64,000 nt of DNA from Rhodococcus aetherivorans (GTDB lineage: Bacteria > Actinomycetota > Actinomycetes > Mycobacteriales > Mycobacteriaceae). Below are positions 35,241 to 44,903 of this stretch, piece after piece. Where the stretch lies: contig NZ_JAALEG010000002.1 of the NCBI RefSeq assembly GCF_011058165.1, positions 112,648 through 176,647 on the forward strand, read 5' to 3'. Numbering within the stretch: the first letter of the stretch is position 1; each line of letters starts with the position of its first letter. A model generated the notes under the pieces. The model was not told the DNA's origin. It searched no databases and saw nothing but the letters and a program-made list of their open reading frames with translations. The position numbers and the translations under genes were made by a program.

Positions 35241-36800
35241 ATGGGGCGGGCCCTGATGCAAAACCGGGAAACGGCGAGAACCTTCGCTGGGGCGGGAAAC
35301 GCCCCAGAAGGCTCGTCCGTGGAGCGAAGGGGCGGGGACCGGACAGGAGTGGTCCGGAGCCTGCCCGGGCTGTGTGCTCCGGAAGCCGTGCCGCGGCCGG
35401 CCTGGGAACGACGCTATGCGATTCTTGTCTTCTGCATCGACCTCTTGTGCGTGCTGATTGCGGACCTGGCCGTCACCTTCGGCTACCACCGGGGGGAGTT
35501 GCCCAGTGGTAAGACGCTCGCGCTCGTGATGGTCGTACCATTCGCTGCCGTGCTCGCCCTGGCGGTGCAAAAGGCATGGGATGCCAGGGTTCTCGGGGCG
35601 GGTGTCGAGGAGTTCCGGCGTGTCGGCCGTGCCTACGTCCTTGCGATCGCGGTCCTGGCGGGGGCCGGATACGCGTGGGGGACGGCGAGCGGCCAGTCCT
35701 GGATCTTCGGCGCCTTGCCCCTGGCCGGCGCTGCAACGCTGGGTGCCCGCCTGCTGTTGCGGCGATTCGTCCGCATGCGCCGCCGCCGGGGACGCCTCGT
35801 GCGGTCGGTGCTCGTCGCGGGTGACTCGATCGAGGTGCACGAGCTGCTGGCCCGGGCGGGGGAACTGCGCGATGCGGGCTGGCAGGTGGACGGGATCTGC
35901 CTGCCCGCCAGGACGTCAGGAGTGGTGCTGCCCCTCGCCGTCGACGATGTGCCGGTGCTGGGGACCGAGGACGACATCGTCGGAATCACCCAGCTGCACG
36001 GATTCCAGGCGGTGGCGCTGCTGCCGTCGAGCGGTTGGACGCACTCGAAGACCCGCAGACTCAGCTGGGATCTGGAGCACACGGGCGCCGATCTCCTCAT
36101 GGCCCCGGTTCTCATGGACCTGGTGGGGCCGCGCCTGCACATGGCACCGCTCGCCGGGCTGCCGTTGCTCCAACTCAGTGCCCCGCGCTACGCCGGCCCG
36201 GCGTGGTTGGTGAAGAACATCTTCGACCGCGTGGCCGCCCTGATGATCGTGGTGCTCCTGGCGCCGTTGCTGCTGGCCATTGCCCTCGCCGTCCGGCTCA
36301 CGAGCCCGGGTCCCGTGCTCTTCCGGCAGACCCGGGTCGGCAGGGACGGGCGGACGTTCACGATGTTCAAATTCCGCAGCATGGTGGTCGATGCGGAGGA
36401 TCGTCTCGCCGACCTGACCGACTGCAGCGACGGCAACGGGATCCTGTTCAAGATGCGGGAGGACCCCCGTGTCACGCGGGTCGGCCGCTTCATCCGCCGG
36501 TACTCGCTCGACGAACTGCCGCAGCTGTTCAACGTGGTCACCGGCGACATGTCGCTGGTCGGCCCACGTCCCCCGCTGGAATGCGAGGTGGCGCGGTACG
36601 GAGAGGACGGCGCCCGCCGGCGGCTGTTCGTCAAGCCGGGACTGACCGGCTTGTGGCAGGTCAGCGGACGAAGCAACCTGAGCTGGGAGGAATCGGTCCG
36701 CGCCGATCTGCGTTACGTCGAGAACTGGACCTTCGCCCTCGATCTGTCGATCCTGCGCAGGACCCTCCGGGCCGTCCTGCACCGCGACGGCGCCTACTGA
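35241..36800 (+). CDS. polyprenyl-phosphate sugar-1-phosphate transferase (WcaJ/RfbP/CpsE type)
   Basis: A 519-residue initiating transferase of the PHPT superfamily. The N-terminal half has four to five hydrophobic segments (for example ILVFCIDLLCVLIADLAVT, LVMVVPFAAVLALAV) and a CoA-binding-like domain (VLVAGDSIEV). The C-terminal catalytic domain has KNIFDRVAALMIVVLLAPLLL, SPGPVLFRQTRVGRDGR, FKFRSM, RRYSLDELPQLFNVV and GPRPPL. It loads a hexose-1-phosphate on undecaprenyl phosphate, the first step of a glycan. Start 35241 or 35256 cannot be decided. It probably serves the flippase locus at 18-29 kb. Confidence 0.9.
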   Translation: MGRALMQNRETARTFAGAGNAPEGSSVERRGGDRTGVVRSLPGLCAPEAVPRPAWERRYAILVFCIDLLCVLIADLAVTFGYHRGELPSGKTLALVMVVPFAAVLALAVQKAWDARVLGAGVEEFRRVGRAYVLAIAVLAGAGYAWGTASGQSWIFGALPLAGAATLGARLLLRRFVRMRRRRGRLVRSVLVAGDSIEVHELLARAGELRDAGWQVDGICLPARTSGVVLPLAVDDVPVLGTEDDIVGITQLHGFQAVALLPSSGWTHSKTRRLSWDLEHTGADLLMAPVLMDLVGPRLHMAPLAGLPLLQLSAPRYAGPAWLVKNIFDRVAALMIVVLLAPLLLAIALAVRLTSPGPVLFRQTRVGRDGRTFTMFKFRSMVVDAEDRLADLTDCSDGNGILFKMREDPRVTRVGRFIRRYSLDELPQLFNVVTGDMSLVGPRPPLECEVARYGEDGARRRLFVKPGLTGLWQVSGRSNLSWEESVRADLRYVENWTFALDLSILRRTLRAVLHRDGAY

Positions 36801-36837
36801 GCCCCGCTCGGCCTCACCGATCTCGTTCCGGGACGGT

Positions 36838-38112
36838 TCACGCCTCGAAGAGCGCCTGCCCCCAGTACTCGCCCGGTGCCGGCCCGGCCGGGCACGCAAA
36901 TACCGCCGACCCGACGTGCTGGATGTACTCGTTGAGCGCGTCGCGTCGTGCCAGTTCGCGCTGCATCGGCACGAACTGCTCGAGCGGGTTGCGGCAGAAC
37001 GCGATGAAGAACAGGCCCGCGTCCAGGTGGCCGAAGCCGTCGGAGCCGTCGGTGAAGTTGTAGCCCCGGCGCAGGATCTTCAGCCCGCCGAGGTGCTGGG
37101 CCGACGCGAGGCGCACGTGTGCGTCGACGGGGACGAACGGCCCGTCCGGTCCCCTGGACTCGAGGTCGAGTTCGTCGAACTCGCCGGTCTTCCCCAGCGG
37201 AGCGCCGTCGCGCTTGGTGCGGCCGATCACCTGCTCCTGCTCTTGCAGCACCGCTCGGTCCCACTGCTCGATGAGCATGCGGATCCGCCGCGCCACCAGG
37301 TAGGTGCCGCCGGCGAGCCAGGCCTGGTCGTCGCCGGGGCCGACCCACACCGACTCGGTGAGCGCGCCGGGGTCCTCGGCCTTGAGGTTGTTGGTTCCGT
37401 CCTTGAATCCGAACAGGTTCCGCGGCGTCTGCTGCGACGTCGAGGTGGACGAGGTGCGGCCGAATCCGAGCTGCGACCAGCGCACCGACGCGGTGCCGAA
37501 CGCGACCCGTGCCAGGTTGCGGATGGCGTGCACCGCCACCTGGGGATCGTTGGCGCACGCCTGGATGGCGATGTCGCCGCCGCTGCGGGCCGGATCGAGG
37601 TTGTCGGCGGGAAAGTGCGGAAGTTCCTCGAGTGCAGAGGGTCTGCGGTCGGCGAGACCGAACCGGCCGTCGAACAGCGACGGGCCGAACCCGATGGTCA
37701 GGGTCAGCTGGGAGGCGTCGAGGTCCAGGGCCTCGCCGGTGTCGGTGGGCGGATGGTAGGGACCCTCGCCGGTGGCACCGTCCTCGGTGGCCTCGAGCCC
37801 GGCGGTCATCCGCTCGGCCATCTCGGTCCACGTCTTCAGCAGCGCGACGAGTTCGTCCCGGTCGTCGGTGGTGACGTCGAACGCCACGAAGTGCATGCGG
37901 TCCTGGGCGGGGGTGACGATCCCGGCCTGGTGTTCGCCCCGGAACGGGACGGCGCCGGCGTGGGCGGTGTCCGCGCCGGGTGCGGTAACCCGGCCGACCA
38001 CCGCGCCCGCTCCGGCGAGCGCGGCGCCGGCACCGACCGCACCGAACAGGCGGCGGCGGGAGATGCCCCCGCGGGCGGCGGGGGCCGCGGCGGTGTCCGG
38101 GGTCCCGCTCAT
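36838..38112 (-). CDS. efeB: Dyp-type heme peroxidase EfeB
   Basis: A 424-residue secreted peroxidase of the EfeUOB iron uptake system. The N terminus has a twin-arginine signal (ISRRRLFGAVGAGAAL). The heme-distal GFKDGTNN (family GxxDG) and the proximal region VDAHVRLASAQHLGG are present. EfeB handles heme or Fe2+ oxidation outside the membrane. The ATG at 38112 overlaps the efeO stop as ATGA. It is convergent with the sugar transferase, 37 bp apart. Confidence 0.93.
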   Translation of the reverse strand: MSGTPDTAAAPAARGGISRRRLFGAVGAGAALAGAGAVVGRVTAPGADTAHAGAVPFRGEHQAGIVTPAQDRMHFVAFDVTTDDRDELVALLKTWTEMAERMTAGLEATEDGATGEGPYHPPTDTGEALDLDASQLTLTIGFGPSLFDGRFGLADRRPSALEELPHFPADNLDPARSGGDIAIQACANDPQVAVHAIRNLARVAFGTASVRWSQLGFGRTSSTSTSQQTPRNLFGFKDGTNNLKAEDPGALTESVWVGPGDDQAWLAGGTYLVARRIRMLIEQWDRAVLQEQEQVIGRTKRDGAPLGKTGEFDELDLESRGPDGPFVPVDAHVRLASAQHLGGLKILRRGYNFTDGSDGFGHLDAGLFFIAFCRNPLEQFVPMQRELARRDALNEYIQHVGSAVFACPAGPAPGEYWGQALFEA

Positions 38113-39248
38113 GCGCCTGCAGCTCCCGCGACGACACCCTGCACCTTGCTCACCTCGGCCGAGAGCGCGTCGATCAGGCGCGAGAGTTCCTGCCGCTGCG
38201 GCTCGGTCACGGTGTCGTAGGAGACGAAGCCGTCGCCCTGCCGGTACCGGGCGAGCGCGGCGTCGAGGTCGGCGAACCGGGCGTCGATGGCCTGCCCCAG
38301 CTCGGGATCGTTCGCGTCGAGGATCGGGCGCAGCGCGGCGACCGCGGCCTGCGAGCCGTCCACGTTGCCCTGGAAGTCCCACAGGTCGGTGTGGGAGAAG
38401 ATGTCCTCCTCACCCGTGATCTTCGAGGTGGCGATCTCGTCGAGCAGGCCCTGTGCATTTCCGGCGATCTTGGTCGGGTCGACCGTGTAGTCGGCGGCGT
38501 TCACCAGGTCGGCCAGCTCCTGGACGTCGACCGCGAGCTGATCGGCGATCGCGCCCGTGTCGGGCTGGGGGCCCTGCACCCACAGGTCCTTCTCGAGCCG
38601 GTGGAATCCGGTCCAGGCCTGGCCGGGCTCGAGGTCCGCCTCGCGCAGGTCGATCCGCGGGTCGAGGTCGCCGAAGCTCTCCGCCTCCGGCTCGATGCGT
38701 TCGAAGTAGGTGCGGCTGACCGGGAACAGCCGCTTGGCCTCGTCGACGTCGCCGGCCTTCACGGCGGCCACGAACTCGCCCGTGGCGGTGACGAGGGCTT
38801 CGGTCTGGCTGCGGATGTACCGGCGGTAGCCGTCGCCCGCCTCGGTGAGCTTGCCGTCGGCGTCGGTGGCGGCCTGGGAATCGCCCGTGACCACGAACTC
38901 CTGACGGATCCCGTCGCCGACCATGCCGGGGCGGCAGGACAGCTCGTAGGTGCCGGCCTCGGGCAGGTTCACGATCAGCTGCCGGGTGAGTCCGGGGCCG
39001 ATGTTCTCGATCTCGCCCATCACCCGGTCGCCGGCGGCGAACACGTAGAACTCGGTGACCTTGGTGCCGTTGTTGGTGATGCTGAAGGTCGAGTGCCCGG
39101 TCGCGCCGTCCGCCGCCGCCACGTCGCATGCGGTGTCGGTGGCGGTGACCGCGATCGCGTCGTCGCCGGCGGTGGACTTCTCGGTGCAGCCCGCCAGGGC
39201 GAGGGGCAGGGCCGCTGCCGCCGCGAGGGCGTACGTGGATCGACGCAT
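38109..39248 (-). CDS. efeO: EfeO-type iron uptake lipoprotein
   Basis: A 379-residue lipoprotein. The signal ends in a lipobox (LALAGC). A cupredoxin-like domain (TFSITNNGTKVTEFYVFA, IVNLPEAGTYELSCRPGMVGDG) is followed by the M75 helical domain carrying the HxxE iron motif (HRLEKDLW). It binds iron outside the membrane for EfeU. The start ATG 39248 is set by the signal peptide. It lies 29 bp after efeU. Confidence 0.93.
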   Translation of the reverse strand: MRRSTYALAAAAALPLALAGCTEKSTAGDDAIAVTATDTACDVAAADGATGHSTFSITNNGTKVTEFYVFAAGDRVMGEIENIGPGLTRQLIVNLPEAGTYELSCRPGMVGDGIRQEFVVTGDSQAATDADGKLTEAGDGYRRYIRSQTEALVTATGEFVAAVKAGDVDEAKRLFPVSRTYFERIEPEAESFGDLDPRIDLREADLEPGQAWTGFHRLEKDLWVQGPQPDTGAIADQLAVDVQELADLVNAADYTVDPTKIAGNAQGLLDEIATSKITGEEDIFSHTDLWDFQGNVDGSQAAVAALRPILDANDPELGQAIDARFADLDAALARYRQGDGFVSYDTVTEPQRQELSRLIDALSAEVSKVQGVVAGAAGA

Positions 39249-39277
39249 GGATCGGTGCCTTTCGAACAGGGAGGGGG

Positions 39278-40156
39278 TCAGACGGCGACGGCCGGTTCGG
39301 GTGTGCGGGCCGGCGCGACGGGACGCAGGAACACGTACAGGACGACGACGAGGTAGCTCACCCACGCGACGGCCTGGAGGACGGTGGGGTCCGGACGGAG
39401 GTTGAAGATCCCGGCCAGCACGGTGCCGTACCAGCTGCCGGCGTCGTAGTGGGCAGAGACGTCGAAGGCGAGGTTCGAGCCCCCGGGCAGGACGCCGCCG
39501 ATCTGGAGGGCGCGCAGGCCGTAGGCGAGAATGCCGGCCGCGACCACGATCAGGAAGGCGCCGGTGTACTTGAAGAAGCGGGCCATGTCGATCCGGATCG
39601 CCCCGAGGTACATCAGTACCGTGAGCCCGGCGGCCACGCCGATGCCGAGGAGCAGGCCGACGAGCGGCCAGGCGCTGCCGGCGGTGTTCTCCGCGTATCC
39701 GACCATGAGCAGTGCGGTCTCGAGGCCCTCACGGCCGACCGCGAAGAACGACAGGGTGAGCACCGCCGCCGGTCCCGCGAGCAGTGCCTTCTCCATTCCG
39801 GAGCGCAGGTCCCCGGAGATCGACCGCGACGCCTTGCGCATCCACAGCACCATGGCGGTCACGATCACGACCGCGGCGAGCGACGCGAGGCCCGCGGCCA
39901 CCTCGGCGGCGAGGCCGGTGAGGGTGGTGGTGCCGAAGTGGATGATCCCGAACGTCGCGGCGACCATGGCGACCGCGGTGCCGACGCCGAGCCATACCCA
40001 CCTCAGGGCGTCGCGGCGCTGGGCCTTGACGAGGAAGGCGACCAGGATCATCACGACGATGCCCGCTTCGAGGCCCTCGCGGAGCCCGATGAGGCCGGAG
40101 CCGAACAGCTGGGTGGCGATCGACGGGGCCTCGGAGCTCGCGGCGAGTGCGGACAT
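39278..40156 (-). CDS. efeU: high-affinity iron permease EfeU (FTR1 family)
   Basis: A 292-residue permease with seven hydrophobic segments and two REGLE motifs (GLREGLEAGIVVMIL and VGREGLETALLM), the iron-translocation signature of FTR1/EfeU. The ATG at 40156 is chosen over 40162 for its 8-nt spacing to GGAG. Two tandem IdeR-like boxes precede it. It is the first gene of efeUOB. Confidence 0.94.
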   Translation of the reverse strand: MSALAASSEAPSIATQLFGSGLIGLREGLEAGIVVMILVAFLVKAQRRDALRWVWLGVGTAVAMVAATFGIIHFGTTTLTGLAAEVAAGLASLAAVVIVTAMVLWMRKASRSISGDLRSGMEKALLAGPAAVLTLSFFAVGREGLETALLMVGYAENTAGSAWPLVGLLLGIGVAAGLTVLMYLGAIRIDMARFFKYTGAFLIVVAAGILAYGLRALQIGGVLPGGSNLAFDVSAHYDAGSWYGTVLAGIFNLRPDPTVLQAVAWVSYLVVVLYVFLRPVAPARTPEPAVAV

Positions 40157-40173
40157 GGGCATGACTCCAACGG

Positions 40174-40212
40174 TTAGGTGAGGCGAACCTCTCTTAGGTG
40201 ATGCAAGCCGAA
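40174..40212. promoter_or_regulatory. two tandem IdeR/DtxR-like iron boxes
   Basis: Box 1 (40174-40192) TTAGGTGAGGCGAACCTCT matches the IdeR consensus TTAGGTTAGSCTAACCTAA at 15 of 19 positions. Box 2 (40194-40212) TTAGGTGATGCAAGCCGAA matches at 14 of 19. They are spaced 20 bp and lie directly ahead of efeU, suggesting iron-dependent repression by two dimers. Confidence 0.75.
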
Positions 40213-40283
40213 AACATACACCCGGTCGGGACTCCGTCGACAGGGACCTTGGTCTCTTTACCTGCGCTTTGCCGGGGATATGG

Positions 40284-41057
40284 ATGATGGGAACCATGCC
40301 CCCTGCCGCCTCGCGCCGACGCTCGCCGTGGCCGCGCGTCCTGGTCGGCGCCGTCGCCGCGGTGATCCTCGTGGTCGTCGGCGTTGCCGTCTGGAGCCCG
40401 CGCGAGCCGCGCATCCCGATCCCGGACGGCGTCCCGCCCGCCCCCGGAACCGCGGTCCCGGCGATCGACGTCGACGCCCCCGGCCGCACCGCCGACCAGT
40501 TGCGGGACTGGGCGGCACCGCAGGCCGAGGCGCTCGGCATCCCCAGCACCGCGCTCGAGGCCTACGGTCACGCCGCAGCCGTGCTCGCCGCCTCGCGCCC
40601 CGGCTGCGGGCTCGCATGGACGACGCTCGCCGGCATCGGGAGCGTGGAGAGCCGGCACGGCCGGTACAACGGCGCGAGCATCGCCCCCGACGGACGCGTC
40701 GACCCGCCCATCCGCGGTGTGCCCCTCGACGGTGGTCCCGGACTGGCCGAGATCCGAGACACCGACGGCGGCCGGCTCGACGGCGACCCCGTTCTCGACC
40801 GGGCGGTGGGGCCCATGCAGTTCATCCCCGAGACCTGGTTCCGCTGGGGCGTGGACGCGAACGGCGACGGCGTCGCCGACCCCGACAACATCGACGACGC
40901 GACCCTGACCGCCGGCCGCTACCTGTGCGACCGGGGCGGCGACCTCACCACCGCCGAAGGCTGGACGCGGGCGCTGACGGCCTACAACCTCTCGGGCGAA
41001 TACCTCGCGCTGGTGCGCGACCGCGCCGCCGCGTACGGGGTGGGCCGTCGGCCCTGA
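40284..41057 (+). CDS. membrane-anchored lytic transglycosylase
   Basis: A 257-residue protein with an N-terminal membrane anchor (VLVGAVAAVILVVVGVAVW) and an extracytoplasmic SLT-like domain: GIGSVESRHGRYNG with the catalytic Glu, AVGPMQFIPETW and NIDDATLTAGRYLCDRGGD, ending in TAYNLSGEYLALV. It cleaves peptidoglycan. Several ATG codons are possible; 40284 follows GGGG at 6 nt. It is divergent from efeU across the IdeR boxes. The 153 bp after it hold a TAGGCT hexamer (41152-41157) for eno. Confidence 0.83.
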   Translation: MMGTMPPAASRRRSPWPRVLVGAVAAVILVVVGVAVWSPREPRIPIPDGVPPAPGTAVPAIDVDAPGRTADQLRDWAAPQAEALGIPSTALEAYGHAAAVLAASRPGCGLAWTTLAGIGSVESRHGRYNGASIAPDGRVDPPIRGVPLDGGPGLAEIRDTDGGRLDGDPVLDRAVGPMQFIPETWFRWGVDANGDGVADPDNIDDATLTAGRYLCDRGGDLTTAEGWTRALTAYNLSGEYLALVRDRAAAYGVGRRP

Positions 41058-41186
41058 CGCGGCTGCCCGATCCGTCCGCCTCCCCGCCGGGCGGGCGGCC
41101 GGTGGCCGCCGCCGTGGGGCGCGCCGTGCTTCGGGCGCAGGTCGGGGCGGTTAGGCTGTTCCCAGCGTGCAGACCCCGCAGCGTGA

Positions 41187-42497
<1,311 letters not shown>

Positions 42498-42507
42498 GCG
42501 CACCCGC

Positions 42508-43170
42508 ATGAGCCAGCGCGGTAGGTCCCGGCCCGGTGCCCGGCGCACCCGCACCGAGGGTGCGCCGGGCGTCCGGCGGCCCGGACGGGCCCGCCCGGCC
42601 GGACCTACCGCCTCGACGGAACCGCCCGCCGACGCTCCCGGTGCCCGCACCGGGGGCGCATCGGGGCGGGCCCGGCCCACCCGCGTCGGAACGCCGCGCG
42701 AGTCCCGGCCCGCCCGTGCCGAGCGCACCTTCCTCGGCCTGTCCACCGGCCGTGCCGTCGTCCTCGCCCTCGTGGTGTGCGGCCTCGCCCTGACCCTCGC
42801 GGTTCCGTTGCGCACGTACGTCAGCCAGCGCTCCGAGGCCGAGCGGGTCGCCGCGGAACGGGCACAGCTCGAGCAGGAGATAGCGGCGCTCCGCGAACAG
42901 AAGGCGCAGATCGAGGACCCGGCGTGGATCCGCGCCCAGGCCCGCGAACGGCTGCGGTTCGTCATGCCCGGCGAGACTCCCTACCAGGTGCAGCTGCCCG
43001 GCGACTACCAGGAACCGGTCACCGAGCAGACCGAGGAACTGCCCTCCACCGGCGCCTGGTACAGCGACCTGTGGCAGTCGGTGTCCGTTCCCGCGCCAGA
43101 ACCCGAACCCGCCCCGGTGCCGCGGCAGATGCCGGTGGCGCCCCCAGAACCAGGAGAACCGACCGGGTGA
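42508..43170 (+). CDS. DivIC/FtsB-like septum formation protein
   Basis: A 220-residue bitopic membrane protein. A long basic Pro/Arg-rich cytoplasmic N terminus precedes one membrane helix (AVVLALVVCGLALTLAVPL, about residues 83-101), an extracellular leucine-zipper-like coil (RVAAERAQLEQEIAALREQK) and a Pro-rich tail. This is the layout of actinobacterial DivIC/FtsB, which scaffold FtsQ and FtsL at the septum. ATG 42508 lies 10 bp after eno. Its stop overlaps the next start (GTGA). Confidence 0.88.
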   Translation: MSQRGRSRPGARRTRTEGAPGVRRPGRARPAGPTASTEPPADAPGARTGGASGRARPTRVGTPRESRPARAERTFLGLSTGRAVVLALVVCGLALTLAVPLRTYVSQRSEAERVAAERAQLEQEIAALREQKAQIEDPAWIRAQARERLRFVMPGETPYQVQLPGDYQEPVTEQTEELPSTGAWYSDLWQSVSVPAPEPEPAPVPRQMPVAPPEPGEPTG

Positions 43171-43694
43171 CCGATCCCGTCGCACAGGAAGACCTCGACG
43201 CCGTCGCCGCTCAGCTCGGGCGGGCCCCGCGTGGCGTCCTCGCCATCGCCTACCGCTGCCCGGACGGAGCCCCCGGCGTCGTGAAGACCGCGCCGAAACT
43301 GCCCGACGGCACACCGTTCCCGACGCTGTTCTACCTCACCGATCCGCGGCTCACCGCCGAGGCCAGCCGGCAGGAATCCGGCGGGGTCATGAAGGAGATG
43401 ACCGAGCGGCTCGCCGCCGACCCCGACCTCGCGGCCGCGTACCGGCGGGCCCACGAGTCCTACCTCGCCGAACGCGACGCCCTCGACTCGCTCGGCACCG
43501 ACTTCAGCGGCGGCGGCATGCCCGACCGCGTCAAGTGCCTGCACGTGCTGATCGCGCACTCCCTCGCCAAGGGGCCGGGCGTGAACCCGTTCGGCGACGA
43601 GGCCGTCGCCCTCGCCGCTGACGCCGGCCTGCGTGGCACCGCCGTCCCCGCCGACTGGCCGACCTACGCCGAGCTGCGCGGAGAGACCGAGTGA
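43167..43694 (+). CDS. DUF501 family protein
   Basis: A 175-residue conserved actinobacterial protein always found by eno, divIC and ppx. Visible pattern: VLAIAYRCPDGAPGVVKTAP, LPDGTPFPTLFYLTDPRL, ASRQESGGVMKEM and KCLHVLIAHSLAKGPGVNPFGDEAV. The conserved Cys and His of the CLHVLIAHSLA segment look catalytic or metal binding, but no function is known to me. GTG at 43167 overlaps the DivIC stop; its own stop overlaps ppx. Confidence 0.9.
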   Translation: MTDPVAQEDLDAVAAQLGRAPRGVLAIAYRCPDGAPGVVKTAPKLPDGTPFPTLFYLTDPRLTAEASRQESGGVMKEMTERLAADPDLAAAYRRAHESYLAERDALDSLGTDFSGGGMPDRVKCLHVLIAHSLAKGPGVNPFGDEAVALAADAGLRGTAVPADWPTYAELRGETE

Positions 43695-44650
43695 CCGCCG
43701 TCGGCGCCCGCCGCGTCGCGGCGATCGACTGCGGCACCAACTCCATCCGCCTGCTCATCGCCGACCTGGGCGACGACGGCCGGCTCACCGACGTGACGCG
43801 GCTGATGCGCATCGTCCGGCTCGGGCAGGGCGTCGACGCCACCGGCCGGCTCGCCCCCGAGGCGATCGAACGCACCCGCGTCGCCCTCGTCGAATACGCC
43901 GGCCTCATCCGGGAGACCGGTGCGCAGGCGGTGCGGATGGTCGCGACCTCCGCCACCCGCGACGCCGCCAACCGGGACGACTTCTTCGCGATGACCCGCG
44001 AGGTCCTCGGTGCGGTGATCCCCGGTGCCGAGGCCGAGGTCATCACCGGCGACGAGGAGGCGCGGCTGTCCTTCACCGGCGCCGTCGGCGAACTCGACCC
44101 CACCCGGGGGCCGTTCGTCGTCGTGGACCTCGGCGGCGGCTCCACCGAGGTGGTGCTCGGCGACGCCGACGGTGTCCATGCCGCCTACTCCACCGACATC
44201 GGCTGCGTGCGGCTCACCGAGCGGTGCCTGCACGACGACCCGCCCACGGCCGGACAGATCGCGGCGGCCCGAGAGTTCACGAGGGAGAAGATCGCCGAGG
44301 CGCTCGCACACGTGCCGGTCGAGCAGGCCCGTACCTGGGTCGGCGTCGCCGGCACCATGACCACGATCGCGGCCCTCGCGAACGGCCTCGCGGAGTACGA
44401 CCCCGAGCGCGTGCACCTGTCCACCGTCGGTTTCGACCGGCTGCGCGAGGTGTGCGACGGCCTGCTCGCCGCCACGCACGACGAGCGCGCGGCGCTCGGC
44501 CCGATGCACCCCGGACGGGTCGACGTCATCGGCGGCGGGGCGATCGTCACGACCGTGCTGGCCGACGAACTCGGCCGTCGCGCGGGCATCGGCGAGCTCG
44601 TCGTCAGCGAGCACGACATCCTCGACGGGATCGCGCTGTCGATCGCGTAG
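43691..44650 (+). CDS. ppx: Ppx/GppA exopolyphosphatase
   Basis: A 319-residue actin-like ATPase-fold phosphatase that shortens polyphosphate or hydrolyses pppGpp. The N-terminal phosphate loop is IDCGTNSIRLLIAD, and the second is VVDLGGGSTEVVLG. RMVATSATRDAANRDDFF is family typical. It is of the short form lacking the C-terminal HD-type domain. GTG at 43691 overlaps the DUF501 stop. A strong hairpin follows. Confidence 0.92.
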   Translation: MTAVGARRVAAIDCGTNSIRLLIADLGDDGRLTDVTRLMRIVRLGQGVDATGRLAPEAIERTRVALVEYAGLIRETGAQAVRMVATSATRDAANRDDFFAMTREVLGAVIPGAEAEVITGDEEARLSFTGAVGELDPTRGPFVVVDLGGGSTEVVLGDADGVHAAYSTDIGCVRLTERCLHDDPPTAGQIAAAREFTREKIAEALAHVPVEQARTWVGVAGTMTTIAALANGLAEYDPERVHLSTVGFDRLREVCDGLLAATHDERAALGPMHPGRVDVIGGGAIVTTVLADELGRRAGIGELVVSEHDILDGIALSIA

Positions 44651-44656
44651 GTCGCC

Positions 44657-44698
44657 GTGGTGTCCTTCCGGACCTGCCCGGGTCCGGAAGGACACCAC
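44657..44698 (+). terminator. intrinsic-type terminator after ppx
   Basis: An 18-bp perfect stem (GTGGTGTCCTTCCGGACC with its complement) with a 6-nt loop (44675-44680) starts 6 bp after the ppx stop. There is no U-run, as usual in high-GC actinobacteria. Confidence 0.88.
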
Positions 44699-44716
44699 GC
44701 ACTACCCTCTTCTTGC

Positions 44717-44790
44717 GCCCCCATAGCCCAATTGGCAGAGGCAGCGGACTTAAAATCCGCGCAGTGTCGGTTCGAGTCCGACTGGGGGCA
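44717..44790 (+). tRNA. tRNA-Leu (TAA anticodon) with short variable loop
   Basis: A 74-nt cloverleaf. The acceptor stem is GCCCCCA/TGGGGGC with discriminator A. The anticodon arm is GCGGA-CTTAAAA-TCCGC with anticodon TAA, and the T arm is GTCGG-TTCGAGT-CCGAC. The variable loop is only about 5 nt (GCAGT), whereas bacterial tRNA-Leu usually has a long arm. No CCA is encoded. Confidence 0.85.
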
Positions 44791-44903
44791 CTCGATCTAT
44801 ACAATTCGGCGACCAATTCGCGGCCGTAGCAAATGACCCGCACCACCGGGTGCGTCGTCGGGTGAACAGCATGAGGTGCCCAGCATCGACGGCGGTGATC
44901 CCT

